A DNA stretch of 64,000 nt from an uncultured Bacteroidia bacterium (GTDB taxonomy: Bacteria > Bacteroidota > Bacteroidia > Bacteroidales > UBA932). Location: assembly GCA_902790635.1 (NCBI GenBank), contig CADASN010000007.1:1-64000 (forward strand), in the 5' to 3' direction. How positions within the stretch are numbered: position 1 is the first letter of the stretch; the number at the start of each line of letters is the position of its first letter. The notes beneath the pieces are model-generated. The model had not been told where the DNA came from. It worked only from the letters and a program-made list of their open reading frames with translations, and did no database searches. The position numbers were made by a program, and so were the translations under genes. Positions 42,736-50,966 of this stretch are shown here, piece by piece.

Positions 42736-44163
42736 ATGGCTGTCCAGCAAGATAAAGGATCCGGTGCGTATCTGTTTTCGATCGTGCTTGTCGCCGTGCT
42801 CGGCGGCCTGCTGTTCGGATACGATACGGCTGTGATCTCAGGTGCGGAGCGGGGTCTGCAGGCGTTCTTCGAGGGCGCCTCAGACTTCACTTACACCGAT
42901 GTCCTTCACGGCTTCACCTCCTCCAGTGCGCTGATCGGCTGCATCATCGGCAGCGCGCTGTCCGGTCTGTTCGCCGGCAAGTTCGGCCGCAAGAAGAGCC
43001 TGTTCTTCGCAGGTGTCTGCTTCTTCCTGAGCGCCGCCGGGTCCTACTATCCGGAGTTTCTCTTCTTTGAGAAGGGGGTCCCGACGCAGTCCCTCTGGGT
43101 GGCGTTCAACCTCTACCGCGTGCTCGGCGGCATCGGTGTGGGTATGGCTTCCGCCATCTGCCCGATGTACATTGCCGAAGTGGCTCCGGCCAACAAGCGC
43201 GGCACGCTCGTGTCCTGGAACCAGTTCGCGATCATCTTCGGCCAGTTGGTCGTGTATTTCGTGAACTTCCTCATCCTGCAGTCGCACAAGAATGACCCTG
43301 CCATCGTCGAGTGGACGAACCAGGTGGGCTGGCGTCTGATGTTCGGCTCCGAATGCGTACCGGCCGGCCTGTTCACCCTGCTGATCCTGCTCGTGCCGGA
43401 GACGCCGCGTTACCTCGTGATGTCCGGCCATGACGACAAGGCCCTGAACGTGCTGACGCGCATCAACGGCAGCAGCATGGCTTCCCAGATCCTTTCCGAC
43501 ATCAAGAATACGGTCGTCGAGAAGAAAGAGAAGCTCATGGCCTACGGCTTCGTGGTCATCTTCATCGGCTGCATGCTCAGCGTGTTCCAGCAGTTCGTCG
43601 GCATCAATGCGGTGCTGTATTTCGCCCCGCGCATCTTCGAGTCGATGGGCATGGGGAACCCGATGACGCAGACCGTGATGATGGGTATCGTGAACATCAG
43701 CTTCACGCTCGTCGCCATCTTCACCGTCGAGAAGCTCGGTCGCAAACCGCTGCTCATCACGGGCTCCCTGGGCATGGCCGTGGGTGCTCTCGGTGTGGCA
43801 CTCGCCGATGCGGTCCCGGGCGTGCCCGGTATCGTCGGCGTGCTCAGCATCATGATCTACTCCGCTTCCTTCATGTTCAGCTGGGGTCCGATCTGCTGGG
43901 TGCTCATCTCCGAGATTTTCCCGAACACGATCCGTGGCGCCGCCGTGGCCATCGCCGTGGCTTTCCAGTGGATTTCGAACTTCATCGTGAGCTCCACCTT
44001 CGTGCCGCTCTACACCTGGAGTCCGGCTTTCACCTACGGCCTTTACTGCGCGATGTGCCTGCTGGCAGCGTTCTTCGTGTGGCGCATGGTCCCCGAGACC
44101 AAGGGCAAGACCCTGGAGGACATGTCTGCGCTGTGGCGTAACCGCCAGCAAGCGAAAAAGTAA
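42736..44163 (+). CDS. xylE: D-xylose:H+ symporter, sugar porter family MFS
   Basis: 475 aa with 12 predicted helices. Sugar-porter signatures: GGLLFGYDTAVISGAE in helix 1, GRKKSLFFAG between helices 2 and 3, RVLGGIGVGMASAICPMYIAEVAPANKRG, VPETPRYLVMSG, QQFVGINAVLYFAPRIF and VPETKGKTLEDM. It imports xylose with a proton. Last gene of the operon; a hairpin follows its stop. Confidence 0.92.
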   Translation: MAVQQDKGSGAYLFSIVLVAVLGGLLFGYDTAVISGAERGLQAFFEGASDFTYTDVLHGFTSSSALIGCIIGSALSGLFAGKFGRKKSLFFAGVCFFLSAAGSYYPEFLFFEKGVPTQSLWVAFNLYRVLGGIGVGMASAICPMYIAEVAPANKRGTLVSWNQFAIIFGQLVVYFVNFLILQSHKNDPAIVEWTNQVGWRLMFGSECVPAGLFTLLILLVPETPRYLVMSGHDDKALNVLTRINGSSMASQILSDIKNTVVEKKEKLMAYGFVVIFIGCMLSVFQQFVGINAVLYFAPRIFESMGMGNPMTQTVMMGIVNISFTLVAIFTVEKLGRKPLLITGSLGMAVGALGVALADAVPGVPGIVGVLSIMIYSASFMFSWGPICWVLISEIFPNTIRGAAVAIAVAFQWISNFIVSSTFVPLYTWSPAFTYGLYCAMCLLAAFFVWRMVPETKGKTLEDMSALWRNRQQAKK

Positions 44164-44188
44164 ACAGGTTATTTATCTGTTGGTTAGC

Positions 44189-44231
44189 GGGAGGATGACC
44201 GGAATCCGAGAGGATCCGAGGTCATCCTCCC
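44189..44231. terminator. Hairpin after the xyl operon
   Basis: Perfect 12-bp stem, 44189-44200 with 44220-44231 (GGGAGGATGACC), around a 19-base loop. Followed by a T-poor tail, so strength is uncertain. Confidence 0.65.
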
Positions 44232-44245
44232 TTGGTTTGGGGGCG

Positions 44246-44278
44246 TTTTGCGGAATTGGTAGGAATTGATTATATTTG
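44246..44278 (+). promoter_or_regulatory. secA promoter
   Basis: TTTTG at 44246-44250, 20-base spacer, TATATTTG at 44271-44278: the best -33/-7 pair in the window. The leader is about 55 bases. Confidence 0.75.
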
Positions 44279-44338
44279 CACGATTATGCGCACATGCGCA
44301 TGCGTTATTGTTTGTTTGGATAAAAAAACGCTGTAAAT

Positions 44339-47300
44339 ATGTCATTTGCTTCTTTCATCGGCAAGATCTTCGGCTCCAAGTCGGAGCGGGACTACAAGGC
44401 CGTGAAGCCCATCCTGGACAAGATCCTCGCTGTGTATCCGGAGATTGACGCACTCTCCGACGATGATATCCGTGCCCGTTCCGCGGCGCTCCGCGCCCGC
44501 CTGCAGGAAGTAGAAAAGCCTTTCGAAGACCGTATCGCCGAGATCAAACTCGAACTCGACAAAGACATTCCCGTCGCCGAGAAGGAAAAGCTGGCGGGGG
44601 AGTCTGACAAGCTGGTCAAGGATGAGGACGAGGCTATCGAGAAGTGCCTCGACGAGATCCTTCCCGAGGCGTTCGCCATCGTCAAATCGACGGCCCGCCG
44701 CTTCAAGGAGCACGAGACCATCACCGTGACGGCCACCCAGTTCGACAAGGACCTGGCGGTGAACCACGATTTCGTGCACATCGAGGACGATAAGGCGGTT
44801 TACCAGAACCACTGGGTCGCCGGCGGAAACGAGATCACCTGGGACATGGTCCACTACGACGTCCAGCTGATCGGCGGTATCGCCCTGCATCAGGGCAAGA
44901 TCGCGGAGATGGCGACCGGCGAGGGCAAGACTCTCGTGGCGACGCTCCCGGTGTTCCTCAACGCCCTCGCGGGCAAGGGTGTGCACATGGTGACCGTCAA
45001 CGACTACCTGTCCAAGCGTGACTCCGAGTGGATGGGCCCGCTGTATATGTTCCACGGCCTGTCCGTGGACTGCATCGACAAGCACCAGCCCAACTCCGAC
45101 CCCCGCCGCAAGGCCTACGAATGCGACATTACCTTCGGTACCAACAACGAGTTCGGTTTCGACTACCTGCGCGACAACATGGCCATCAGCCAGGAGGACC
45201 TGGTGCAGCGCAAGCACCATTTCGCCATCGTGGATGAGGTGGACTCCGTGCTTATCGACGATGCCCGTACCCCGCTCATCATCTCCGGTCCGATCACGCG
45301 CAACGAAGCCGACGAGGCCCAGTTCATGGAGTTCCGTCCCTTTGTGGAGCGGCTCTACCAGGCCCAGCGCGCCCTGGTCAACCAGGTGCTCAACGAAGCC
45401 AAGAAGAAGATTGCAGAAGGCGACGAGGCAGAGGGCGGCAAGCTCCTCCTGCGTGCCATGAAGGGTCTCCCGAAGTACCAGCCGCTCATCAAGTTCCTTT
45501 CCGAGCCGGGCATGAAGGTCCTCCTGCAGAAGGCGGAGAACTACTACATGCAGGACAATGAGAAGGAGATGCCGGTAGTCACCGACCCGCTGTATTTCGT
45601 GATCAACGAGCAACTCCACTCCGTGGACATGACCGACAAGGGCCACGATGTGCTGGCGAAGGCCGTCGGCGAGGAGGATTTCTTCGTCCTGCCGGACGTG
45701 GGCTCCCGCATTGCGGAGATCGAGCATACCGACCTGTCCCTGCTGGAGAAGCAGCAGAAGAAGGACGAGCTGATGGCGGAGTTCTCTACCAAGAGCGAGC
45801 GCGTGCACACCGTCATCCAGCTCCTGAAGGCCTACACGATGTTCGAGAAGGACGTGGACTACGTCATCATGGACGGCAAGATCAAGATCGTGGACGAGTC
45901 CACGGGCCGTATCATGGAAGGCCGCCGCTGGAGCGACGGTCTGCACCAGGCCGTCGAGGCCAAGGAAAACGTCAAGGTCGAGGGTGCGACCCAGACCTTC
46001 GCGACCATCACCCTGCAGAACTACTTCCGCATGTATCACAAGCTGGCCGGCATGACCGGTACGGCCGAGACCGAGGCGGGCGAGTTCTGGAGCATCTACA
46101 AGCTGGACGTGATGGTGATCCCGACCAACCGTCCCGTGATCCGCGACGACCAGAATGACTTGATCTACAAGACCAAGAAAGCCAAGTACGCGGCCGTCAT
46201 CGACCGGATCGTGGAGCTGTCCAAAGCCGGACGCCCGGTGCTCGTCGGTACGACGGATGTCGAGACCTCCGAGCTCCTCAGCCGCATGCTCCGGATGCGT
46301 GGCATCCGCCACAATGTGCTCAACGCCAAGGAGCACGCCCGCGAGGCGGAGATCGTCGCCCAGGCGGGCCAGACTTCGGCTGTGACCATCGCCACCAACA
46401 TGGCAGGCCGCGGTACGGATATCAAGCTCTCCGACGATGTCAAGAAGGCCGGCGGCCTTGCGATCATCGGCACCGAGCGCCACGACTCCCGCCGGGTGGA
46501 CCGCCAGCTGCGCGGCCGTGCCGGACGTCAGGGTGACCCGGGTTCTTCGACCTTCTATATCTCCCTGGAGGATAAGCTGATGCGTCTGTTTGGCTCCGAG
46601 CGTATCGCCGGGATGGTGGACAAGCTGGGTATGGAAGAGAACGAGTCGCTCGAGAGCAACATGCTTTCCAACGCCATCGAGAATGCGCAGAAGAAGGTCG
46701 AGGAGAACAACTTCGGCGTCCGCAAGCGCCTGCTTGAGTACGACGACGTGATGAACTATCAGCGCGAGGCCATCTATTCCCGCCGGCGCAATGCCATCAG
46801 CGGCGAGAAGGTGGAGATTGACTTGCAGAACATGATGAAGGACACGGCGTCCCTGCTCGTGGACCGCTGCAAAGGCATGCCTTTCGAGGAGTTCGAGGTC
46901 ACCCTGATGGCGCAGCTCTCCATCGATTCCGGCATGGATGCCGAGACCTTCGAGCGGGCCAAGCCCGCCGAGCTTGAAGACCGGCTGGTCGAGCACATGC
47001 AGGAGGTGTACCGCCGCAGGATGGATACCCTCGTGGAGCGGCTCTATCCGATCATCAAGGATGTCTATGAGAAGCAGGGTACGATGTACCAGAACATCGC
47101 CATCCCCATCTCCGACGGCCGCAAGCAGATGACCCTCTCCGTCAACCTCGAGCGCGCCTATAACTCCGAGGGACGCGAGATCGCCAAGACCCTCAGCAAG
47201 AACATCATCCTCTACCAGATCGATGAGCACTGGAAGGAGCACCTGCGCGAGATGGACGACCTCAAACAGAGCGTCCAGAACGCTTCCTACGAGCAGAAGG

Positions 47301-47614
47301 ACCCGGTGGTGGTCTACAAGCTCGAGAGTTACAACCTCTTCGCCGAGATGCTGGAGACGCTCAACAAAGATGTGCTCTCCTTCCTCTTCAAGGCTTTCGT
47401 CCCGCTTCAGGACCGCCCGCAGCAGCCGCAGCGTGCTGTCCGCCCGAAGACGGACATGTCCCGCTACCAGGCCCGCCACAGTGACCTCACGACCAACGGC
47501 GAACAGAAAGCCAACACGCCGGTCAAGGTGGACAAGCAGGTGGGCCGCAATGACCCCTGCCCTTGCGGCAGCGGCAAGAAGTATAAGCAATGCCACGGCA
47601 AAGGCCTGGTCTAA
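44339..47614 (+). CDS. secA: Preprotein translocase ATPase SecA
   Basis: 1091 aa, the long form usual for Bacteroidetes. It drives proteins through SecYEG. Visible: Walker A MATGEGKTLVA (about 191), TVNDYLSKRDSEWM, FGTNNEFGFDYLRDNM, Walker B IVDEVDSVLIDDARTPLIISGP, NMAGRGTDIKL and QLRGRAGRQGDPGSS of the second RecA-like domain, a scaffold with DEHWKEHLREMDDL, and the C-terminal zinc site DPCPCGSGKKYKQCHG. A segment at about 330-400 is inserted compared with E. coli. Confidence 0.97.
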   Translation: MSFASFIGKIFGSKSERDYKAVKPILDKILAVYPEIDALSDDDIRARSAALRARLQEVEKPFEDRIAEIKLELDKDIPVAEKEKLAGESDKLVKDEDEAIEKCLDEILPEAFAIVKSTARRFKEHETITVTATQFDKDLAVNHDFVHIEDDKAVYQNHWVAGGNEITWDMVHYDVQLIGGIALHQGKIAEMATGEGKTLVATLPVFLNALAGKGVHMVTVNDYLSKRDSEWMGPLYMFHGLSVDCIDKHQPNSDPRRKAYECDITFGTNNEFGFDYLRDNMAISQEDLVQRKHHFAIVDEVDSVLIDDARTPLIISGPITRNEADEAQFMEFRPFVERLYQAQRALVNQVLNEAKKKIAEGDEAEGGKLLLRAMKGLPKYQPLIKFLSEPGMKVLLQKAENYYMQDNEKEMPVVTDPLYFVINEQLHSVDMTDKGHDVLAKAVGEEDFFVLPDVGSRIAEIEHTDLSLLEKQQKKDELMAEFSTKSERVHTVIQLLKAYTMFEKDVDYVIMDGKIKIVDESTGRIMEGRRWSDGLHQAVEAKENVKVEGATQTFATITLQNYFRMYHKLAGMTGTAETEAGEFWSIYKLDVMVIPTNRPVIRDDQNDLIYKTKKAKYAAVIDRIVELSKAGRPVLVGTTDVETSELLSRMLRMRGIRHNVLNAKEHAREAEIVAQAGQTSAVTIATNMAGRGTDIKLSDDVKKAGGLAIIGTERHDSRRVDRQLRGRAGRQGDPGSSTFYISLEDKLMRLFGSERIAGMVDKLGMEENESLESNMLSNAIENAQKKVEENNFGVRKRLLEYDDVMNYQREAIYSRRRNAISGEKVEIDLQNMMKDTASLLVDRCKGMPFEEFEVTLMAQLSIDSGMDAETFERAKPAELEDRLVEHMQEVYRRRMDTLVERLYPIIKDVYEKQGTMYQNIAIPISDGRKQMTLSVNLERAYNSEGREIAKTLSKNIILYQIDEHWKEHLREMDDLKQSVQNASYEQKDPVVVYKLESYNLFAEMLETLNKDVLSFLFKAFVPLQDRPQQPQRAVRPKTDMSRYQARHSDLTTNGEQKANTPVKVDKQVGRNDPCPCGSGKKYKQCHGKGLV

Positions 47615-47628
47615 TCATTGATAACACT

Positions 47629-48183
47629 ATGAACATCAACAAGAATTTTCTTCCGACAAAAACCACGAAGACCATGGAGCCTAATATCAACGACATCAGC
47701 CGGATCTCCCATGGGACCATTATCCGGGGCGATCTGACTTCTTCCACCGATATCCGCGTGGACGGGCAGGTGGACGGTTCTCTCTACTCCGAAGGCAAGG
47801 TCGTGGTCGGCGAATCCGCCCAGCTCTCCGGCAAGCTGTTCTGCACGAACGTGGATTTCTGGGGCAAGATGGACGGGGACTTCTTTGTCAAGGACCAGCT
47901 TTCCCTCAAGAGCTCGGCCGTGGTCAACGGCAATATCCATGTCCGCAAGATCCAGGTCGAGATGGGAGCCCAGATCAACGGCTCCTTCAAGATGATCACC
48001 GAGCAGGAGTACGACCAGCTGGTGGCGACCATGGTCCGCAAACCTGCTCCCGCCAAGGCAGTCCAGAAGCCTGCCGTCGCCCCGAAGCCCGTCGCGGCAG
48101 CGCCTGCGCCGAAGCCTGCTGCTTCGGCCCAGAAGCCGGCCTCGGCTCCGTCATTCCCGGAGACATCCCAGCCTGCTTCCTAG
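47629..48183 (+). CDS. Bactofilin family protein
   Basis: 184 aa from ATG 47629, 14 bases after the secA stop. Residues 35-125 form the bactofilin beta-helix: ISHGTIIRGDLTSSTDIRVDG, GSLYSEGKVVVGESAQLSGKLF, VNGNIHVRKIQVEMGAQINGSF. The C-terminal 50 residues are an Ala/Pro/Lys tail, probably disordered. Bactofilins form nucleotide-independent filaments that place cell-wall or polarity factors. It may be co-transcribed with secA. Confidence 0.9.
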   Translation: MNINKNFLPTKTTKTMEPNINDISRISHGTIIRGDLTSSTDIRVDGQVDGSLYSEGKVVVGESAQLSGKLFCTNVDFWGKMDGDFFVKDQLSLKSSAVVNGNIHVRKIQVEMGAQINGSFKMITEQEYDQLVATMVRKPAPAKAVQKPAVAPKPVAAAPAPKPAASAQKPASAPSFPETSQPAS

Positions 48184-48205
48184 ACTGGAACGAAGTGCAA
48201 AAGAG

Positions 48206-48245
48206 ACAGGGTAGCAAGTGTGCCGCTTGCTACCCTGTTTCTTTT
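48206..48245. terminator. Bidirectional terminator between bactofilin and glnS
   Basis: CAGGGTAGCAAG (48207-48218) pairs perfectly with 48226-48237, followed by TTTCTTTT on the plus strand; A-rich upstream bases serve the minus strand. Confidence 0.85.
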
Positions 48246-48261
48246 GGAATGGCAGAAGATA

Positions 48262-49917
48262 CTACTCCGGCTTGTAGGAATCTTTCAGGGAGACGGTCTT
48301 GTTGAAGATGACTTTCTCCGGGGTGGAGTCCGTGTCCTTGATGTAGTAGCCGGTGCGCTCGAACTGAACGGCGATGCCGGAGGCGTCCTCCAGCAGGGCG
48401 GGCTCTGCCAGGCCGCGGCCGAGGGTGAGCGACTCGGGATTCAGGAAATCCTTATAATCCTTATCCTCAGGTACCTGGCTCATGTCGGCAAGGGTGAAGA
48501 GCCGGTCGTAGTTGCGCAGTTCAATCTCCTTGGCATAGTCGCAGGACACCCAGTGGATGGTGCCCTTGACGGAGCGCCATTCGCCGCCGCCCGGCTTCGT
48601 GGCCGGATCGTAGGTGCACTCCAGCTCCACGACATTGCCTTCGGCATCCTTGATGACCTTCTCGCACTTGATGATATAGGTGTACTTGAGGCGCACCTCA
48701 CCGTCGGGTTTGAGGCGGAAGAATTTCTTTGGCGCATCCTCCATGAAGTCGGCGCGGTCGATCCAGAGCGTGCCGGTGAAGGGGACCTTGCGGGTCGCGC
48801 CTTCCGGCTCGGCCGGATTCAGCGGGCAGTCGTACCACTCCACGAGACCCTCGGGCCAGTTGGTGAGCGTCACCTTGACCGGGTCCTGGACGACCATGTA
48901 GCGGTTCGCGCGGGCGTTGAGGTCCTGGCGCACGCACCACTCCAGCAGCTGGATGTCCATCAGCTGGTCGCGCTTGCTGACGCCGATCTTGTCGCAGAAC
49001 ATCTTGAGCGCCTCGGGGGTGTAGCCGCGGCGGCGCACGCCGCACAGCGTCGGCATCCGCGGATCGTCCCAACCGGCTACGAGCCCCTTCTGCACGAGCT
49101 CCAGGAGCTTGCGCTTGCTCATCAGGGTATAGGTGAGGTTGAGGCGGGCGAATTCATACTGATGGGACGGATAGATCCCGAGCGTCTCGATGAACCAGTC
49201 GTAGAGCGGACGGTGCACGTCGAACTCGAGCGTGCAGATGGAGTGGGTGATGTGCTCGATCGAGTCGCACTGGCCGTGGGTGAAATCGTACATCGGATAG
49301 ATGCACCATTTGTCGCCCGTACGATGGTGGGACGCGTGCTTGATGCGGTAGAGGAGCGGGTCGCGCATCATCATGTTGGGGTGCGCCATGTCAATCTTGG
49401 CGCGGAGCACCTTTTCGCCGTCGGCGTATTTGCCGTCGCGCATTTCGCGGAAGAGACGGAGGTTCTCCTCGACGCTGCGGTTGCGGTACGGGCTCTCGAC
49501 GCCCGGCTTGTCCACGGTGCCGCGGCCCTTGGAGATCTCCTCCTGAGTCTGGTCATCCACGTAGGCAAGCCCCCGCCTGATCAGGTCCTCGGCCCACTCG
49601 TAGAGCTGGTCGAAGTAGTCGGAGGCGTAGCATTCCTTCTCCCACTGGAAGCCGAGCCACTTGATGTCCTCCTTGATGGAGTCCACGTACTCGACGTCTT
49701 CCTTGACGGGGTTCGTGTCGTCGTAGCGGAGGTTGGTCTTGCCGCCGTACTTCATCGCCAGGCCGAAGTTGATGCACAGGGACTTGGCGTGCCCCAGATG
49801 CAGGTAGCCGTTGGGCTCCGGCGGGAAACGGGTCAGGATGGACGGCACCTTGCCGCTCGCGAGGTCGTTTTCGATGATCTCTTCCAGGAAATTGAGTCTC
49901 TTCTCGTTTTCTTCCAT
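48262..49917 (-). CDS. glnS: Glutaminyl-tRNA synthetase
   Basis: 551 aa, the usual length. It charges tRNA-Gln directly. Class I motifs: FPPEPNGYLHLGHAKSLCINF (HLGH replaces HIGH) and YTLMSKRKLLELV (MSKRK replaces KMSKS), plus YDDTNPVKEDVEYVDSI and the C-terminal anticodon-binding beta barrels. Its 5' leader contains a very long hairpin (49935-50019). Confidence 0.97.
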   Translation of the reverse strand: MEENEKRLNFLEEIIENDLASGKVPSILTRFPPEPNGYLHLGHAKSLCINFGLAMKYGGKTNLRYDDTNPVKEDVEYVDSIKEDIKWLGFQWEKECYASDYFDQLYEWAEDLIRRGLAYVDDQTQEEISKGRGTVDKPGVESPYRNRSVEENLRLFREMRDGKYADGEKVLRAKIDMAHPNMMMRDPLLYRIKHASHHRTGDKWCIYPMYDFTHGQCDSIEHITHSICTLEFDVHRPLYDWFIETLGIYPSHQYEFARLNLTYTLMSKRKLLELVQKGLVAGWDDPRMPTLCGVRRRGYTPEALKMFCDKIGVSKRDQLMDIQLLEWCVRQDLNARANRYMVVQDPVKVTLTNWPEGLVEWYDCPLNPAEPEGATRKVPFTGTLWIDRADFMEDAPKKFFRLKPDGEVRLKYTYIIKCEKVIKDAEGNVVELECTYDPATKPGGGEWRSVKGTIHWVSCDYAKEIELRNYDRLFTLADMSQVPEDKDYKDFLNPESLTLGRGLAEPALLEDASGIAVQFERTGYYIKDTDSTPEKVIFNKTVSLKDSYKPE

Positions 49918-49934
49918 ATTGTTGTAAGTCGCTC

Positions 49935-50019
49935 CGGACAGCAGGCTGCCGCACCTTCTCCCTGTTGCTTCGCAACCCTACCCGGGAAAATGGTCGAAGG
50001 TGCGGCAGCCTGCTGTCCG
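49935..50019. promoter_or_regulatory. 85-base hairpin in the glnS leader
   Basis: Perfect 23-bp arms (49935-49957 and 49997-50019) enclose 39 bases that include a second small hairpin (GTTGC-TTC-GCAAC). A minus-strand -7 box TAATTTTG (50037-50030) would start the glnS mRNA just upstream, so the hairpin fills most of the leader and ends 17 bases before the ATG. yicC diverges from the other side. Confidence 0.7.
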
Positions 50020-50049
50020 TAAAATCGTACAAAATTACGAATAAATCTG

Positions 50050-50057
50050 TAAATTTG
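50050..50057 (+). promoter_or_regulatory. -7 box of yicC
   Basis: TAAATTTG, 21 bases before the ATG at 50079. The divergent glnS box (50030-50037) lies 12 bases away. Confidence 0.5.
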
Positions 50058-50078
50058 CGCGACAAACAGTGATTGACG

Positions 50079-50954
50079 ATGATTAAATCGATGACCGGCT
50101 ACGGCAAGGGTATTGCCGAACTTACCACCGGGCGCCTTACGCTTGAGATCCGCACCCTCAACGGGAAAAACTGCGATATCAATATCAAATCCTCCCTGCT
50201 TCCCAAGGACAAGGAACTGTCCGTGCGCAAAACCCTTGCAGACACCCTGCAGCGCGGCACGGTGGACGTGCTTCTGACGTTCGAGCCGAAGGCCGGCGCC
50301 GCCGCCCGCCAGATCGACGCGGCCCTGGTGGAGAACTATTTCCGCCAGATCCACGCCATCGGCTGCAAGGTCGGCATCGCGATGCCCAAAGAGGAGTACC
50401 TGGAGGCTATCCTCCGCTTCCCTGATGTCTTCGACGCCGGGAAGCAGGAGACCGTCCCCGAGGCAGAGTGGCCTGTCGTGGAAGCGGCCCTGCAGGAGGC
50501 GCTGGAGGCGCTGGATGCGTTCCGCACCCAGGAAGGTGCCGTCCTCTATGCCGACGTGACCTCGCGCGTGGCGAAGATCCTCGACCTCTACGGCGAGGTC
50601 GAGCGCCACGAGACGGAACGGCTGGATGCCGTCCGCGAGCGTCTGCTCAAGGCGGCCGAGGAGCTCCGCGTCAAGCTGGACCCCGAGCGCTTCGAGCAGG
50701 AGATGATCTTCTATCTGGAGAAACTCGACATCAACGAAGAGAAAGTCCGGCTGCGCCAGCACTGCAAATACTTCATGGACACCATCGACGGGGAGCCGTA
50801 TCCCGGCAAGAAGCTCGGTTTCATCATCCAGGAAATGGGCCGCGAGATCAACACCACCGGATCCAAGGCCAACCATGCGGAGATCCAGAAACTCGTCGTC
50901 CAGATGAAGGACGAGCTTGAGAAGATCCGCGAGCAGTCGATGAATATCCTGTAA
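50079..50954 (+). CDS. yicC: YicC family endoribonuclease
   Basis: 291 aa from ATG 50079; the upstream in-frame TTG is rejected because the family starts MIKSMTGYG. Residues 1-150 are YicC_N (MTGYGKG, EIRTLNGKNCDINI), and the C-terminal DUF1732 contains EMGREINTTGSKANHAEIQKLVVQMKDELEKIREQ. The family cleaves RNA and is involved in mRNA or sRNA decay. Monocistronic; the ABC-F gene converges on it 12 bases later. Confidence 0.92.
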   Translation: MIKSMTGYGKGIAELTTGRLTLEIRTLNGKNCDINIKSSLLPKDKELSVRKTLADTLQRGTVDVLLTFEPKAGAAARQIDAALVENYFRQIHAIGCKVGIAMPKEEYLEAILRFPDVFDAGKQETVPEAEWPVVEAALQEALEALDAFRTQEGAVLYADVTSRVAKILDLYGEVERHETERLDAVRERLLKAAEELRVKLDPERFEQEMIFYLEKLDINEEKVRLRQHCKYFMDTIDGEPYPGKKLGFIIQEMGREINTTGSKANHAEIQKLVVQMKDELEKIREQSMNIL

Positions 50955-50966
50955 AGGTCTCCTTTT

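Noticed and set aside
44280-44310. Palindromic TGCGCACATGCGCATGCG as a regulatory site before secA
   Set aside because: Low-complexity alternating GC/CA sequence without a clean symmetric centre; not enough to claim an operator.
44342-47596. Open frame of 1084 codons antisense to secA
   Set aside because: It is the exact shadow of secA; the product is Leu/Val/His/Asp-rich with no domain. High GC and biased codon use create long antisense frames here.
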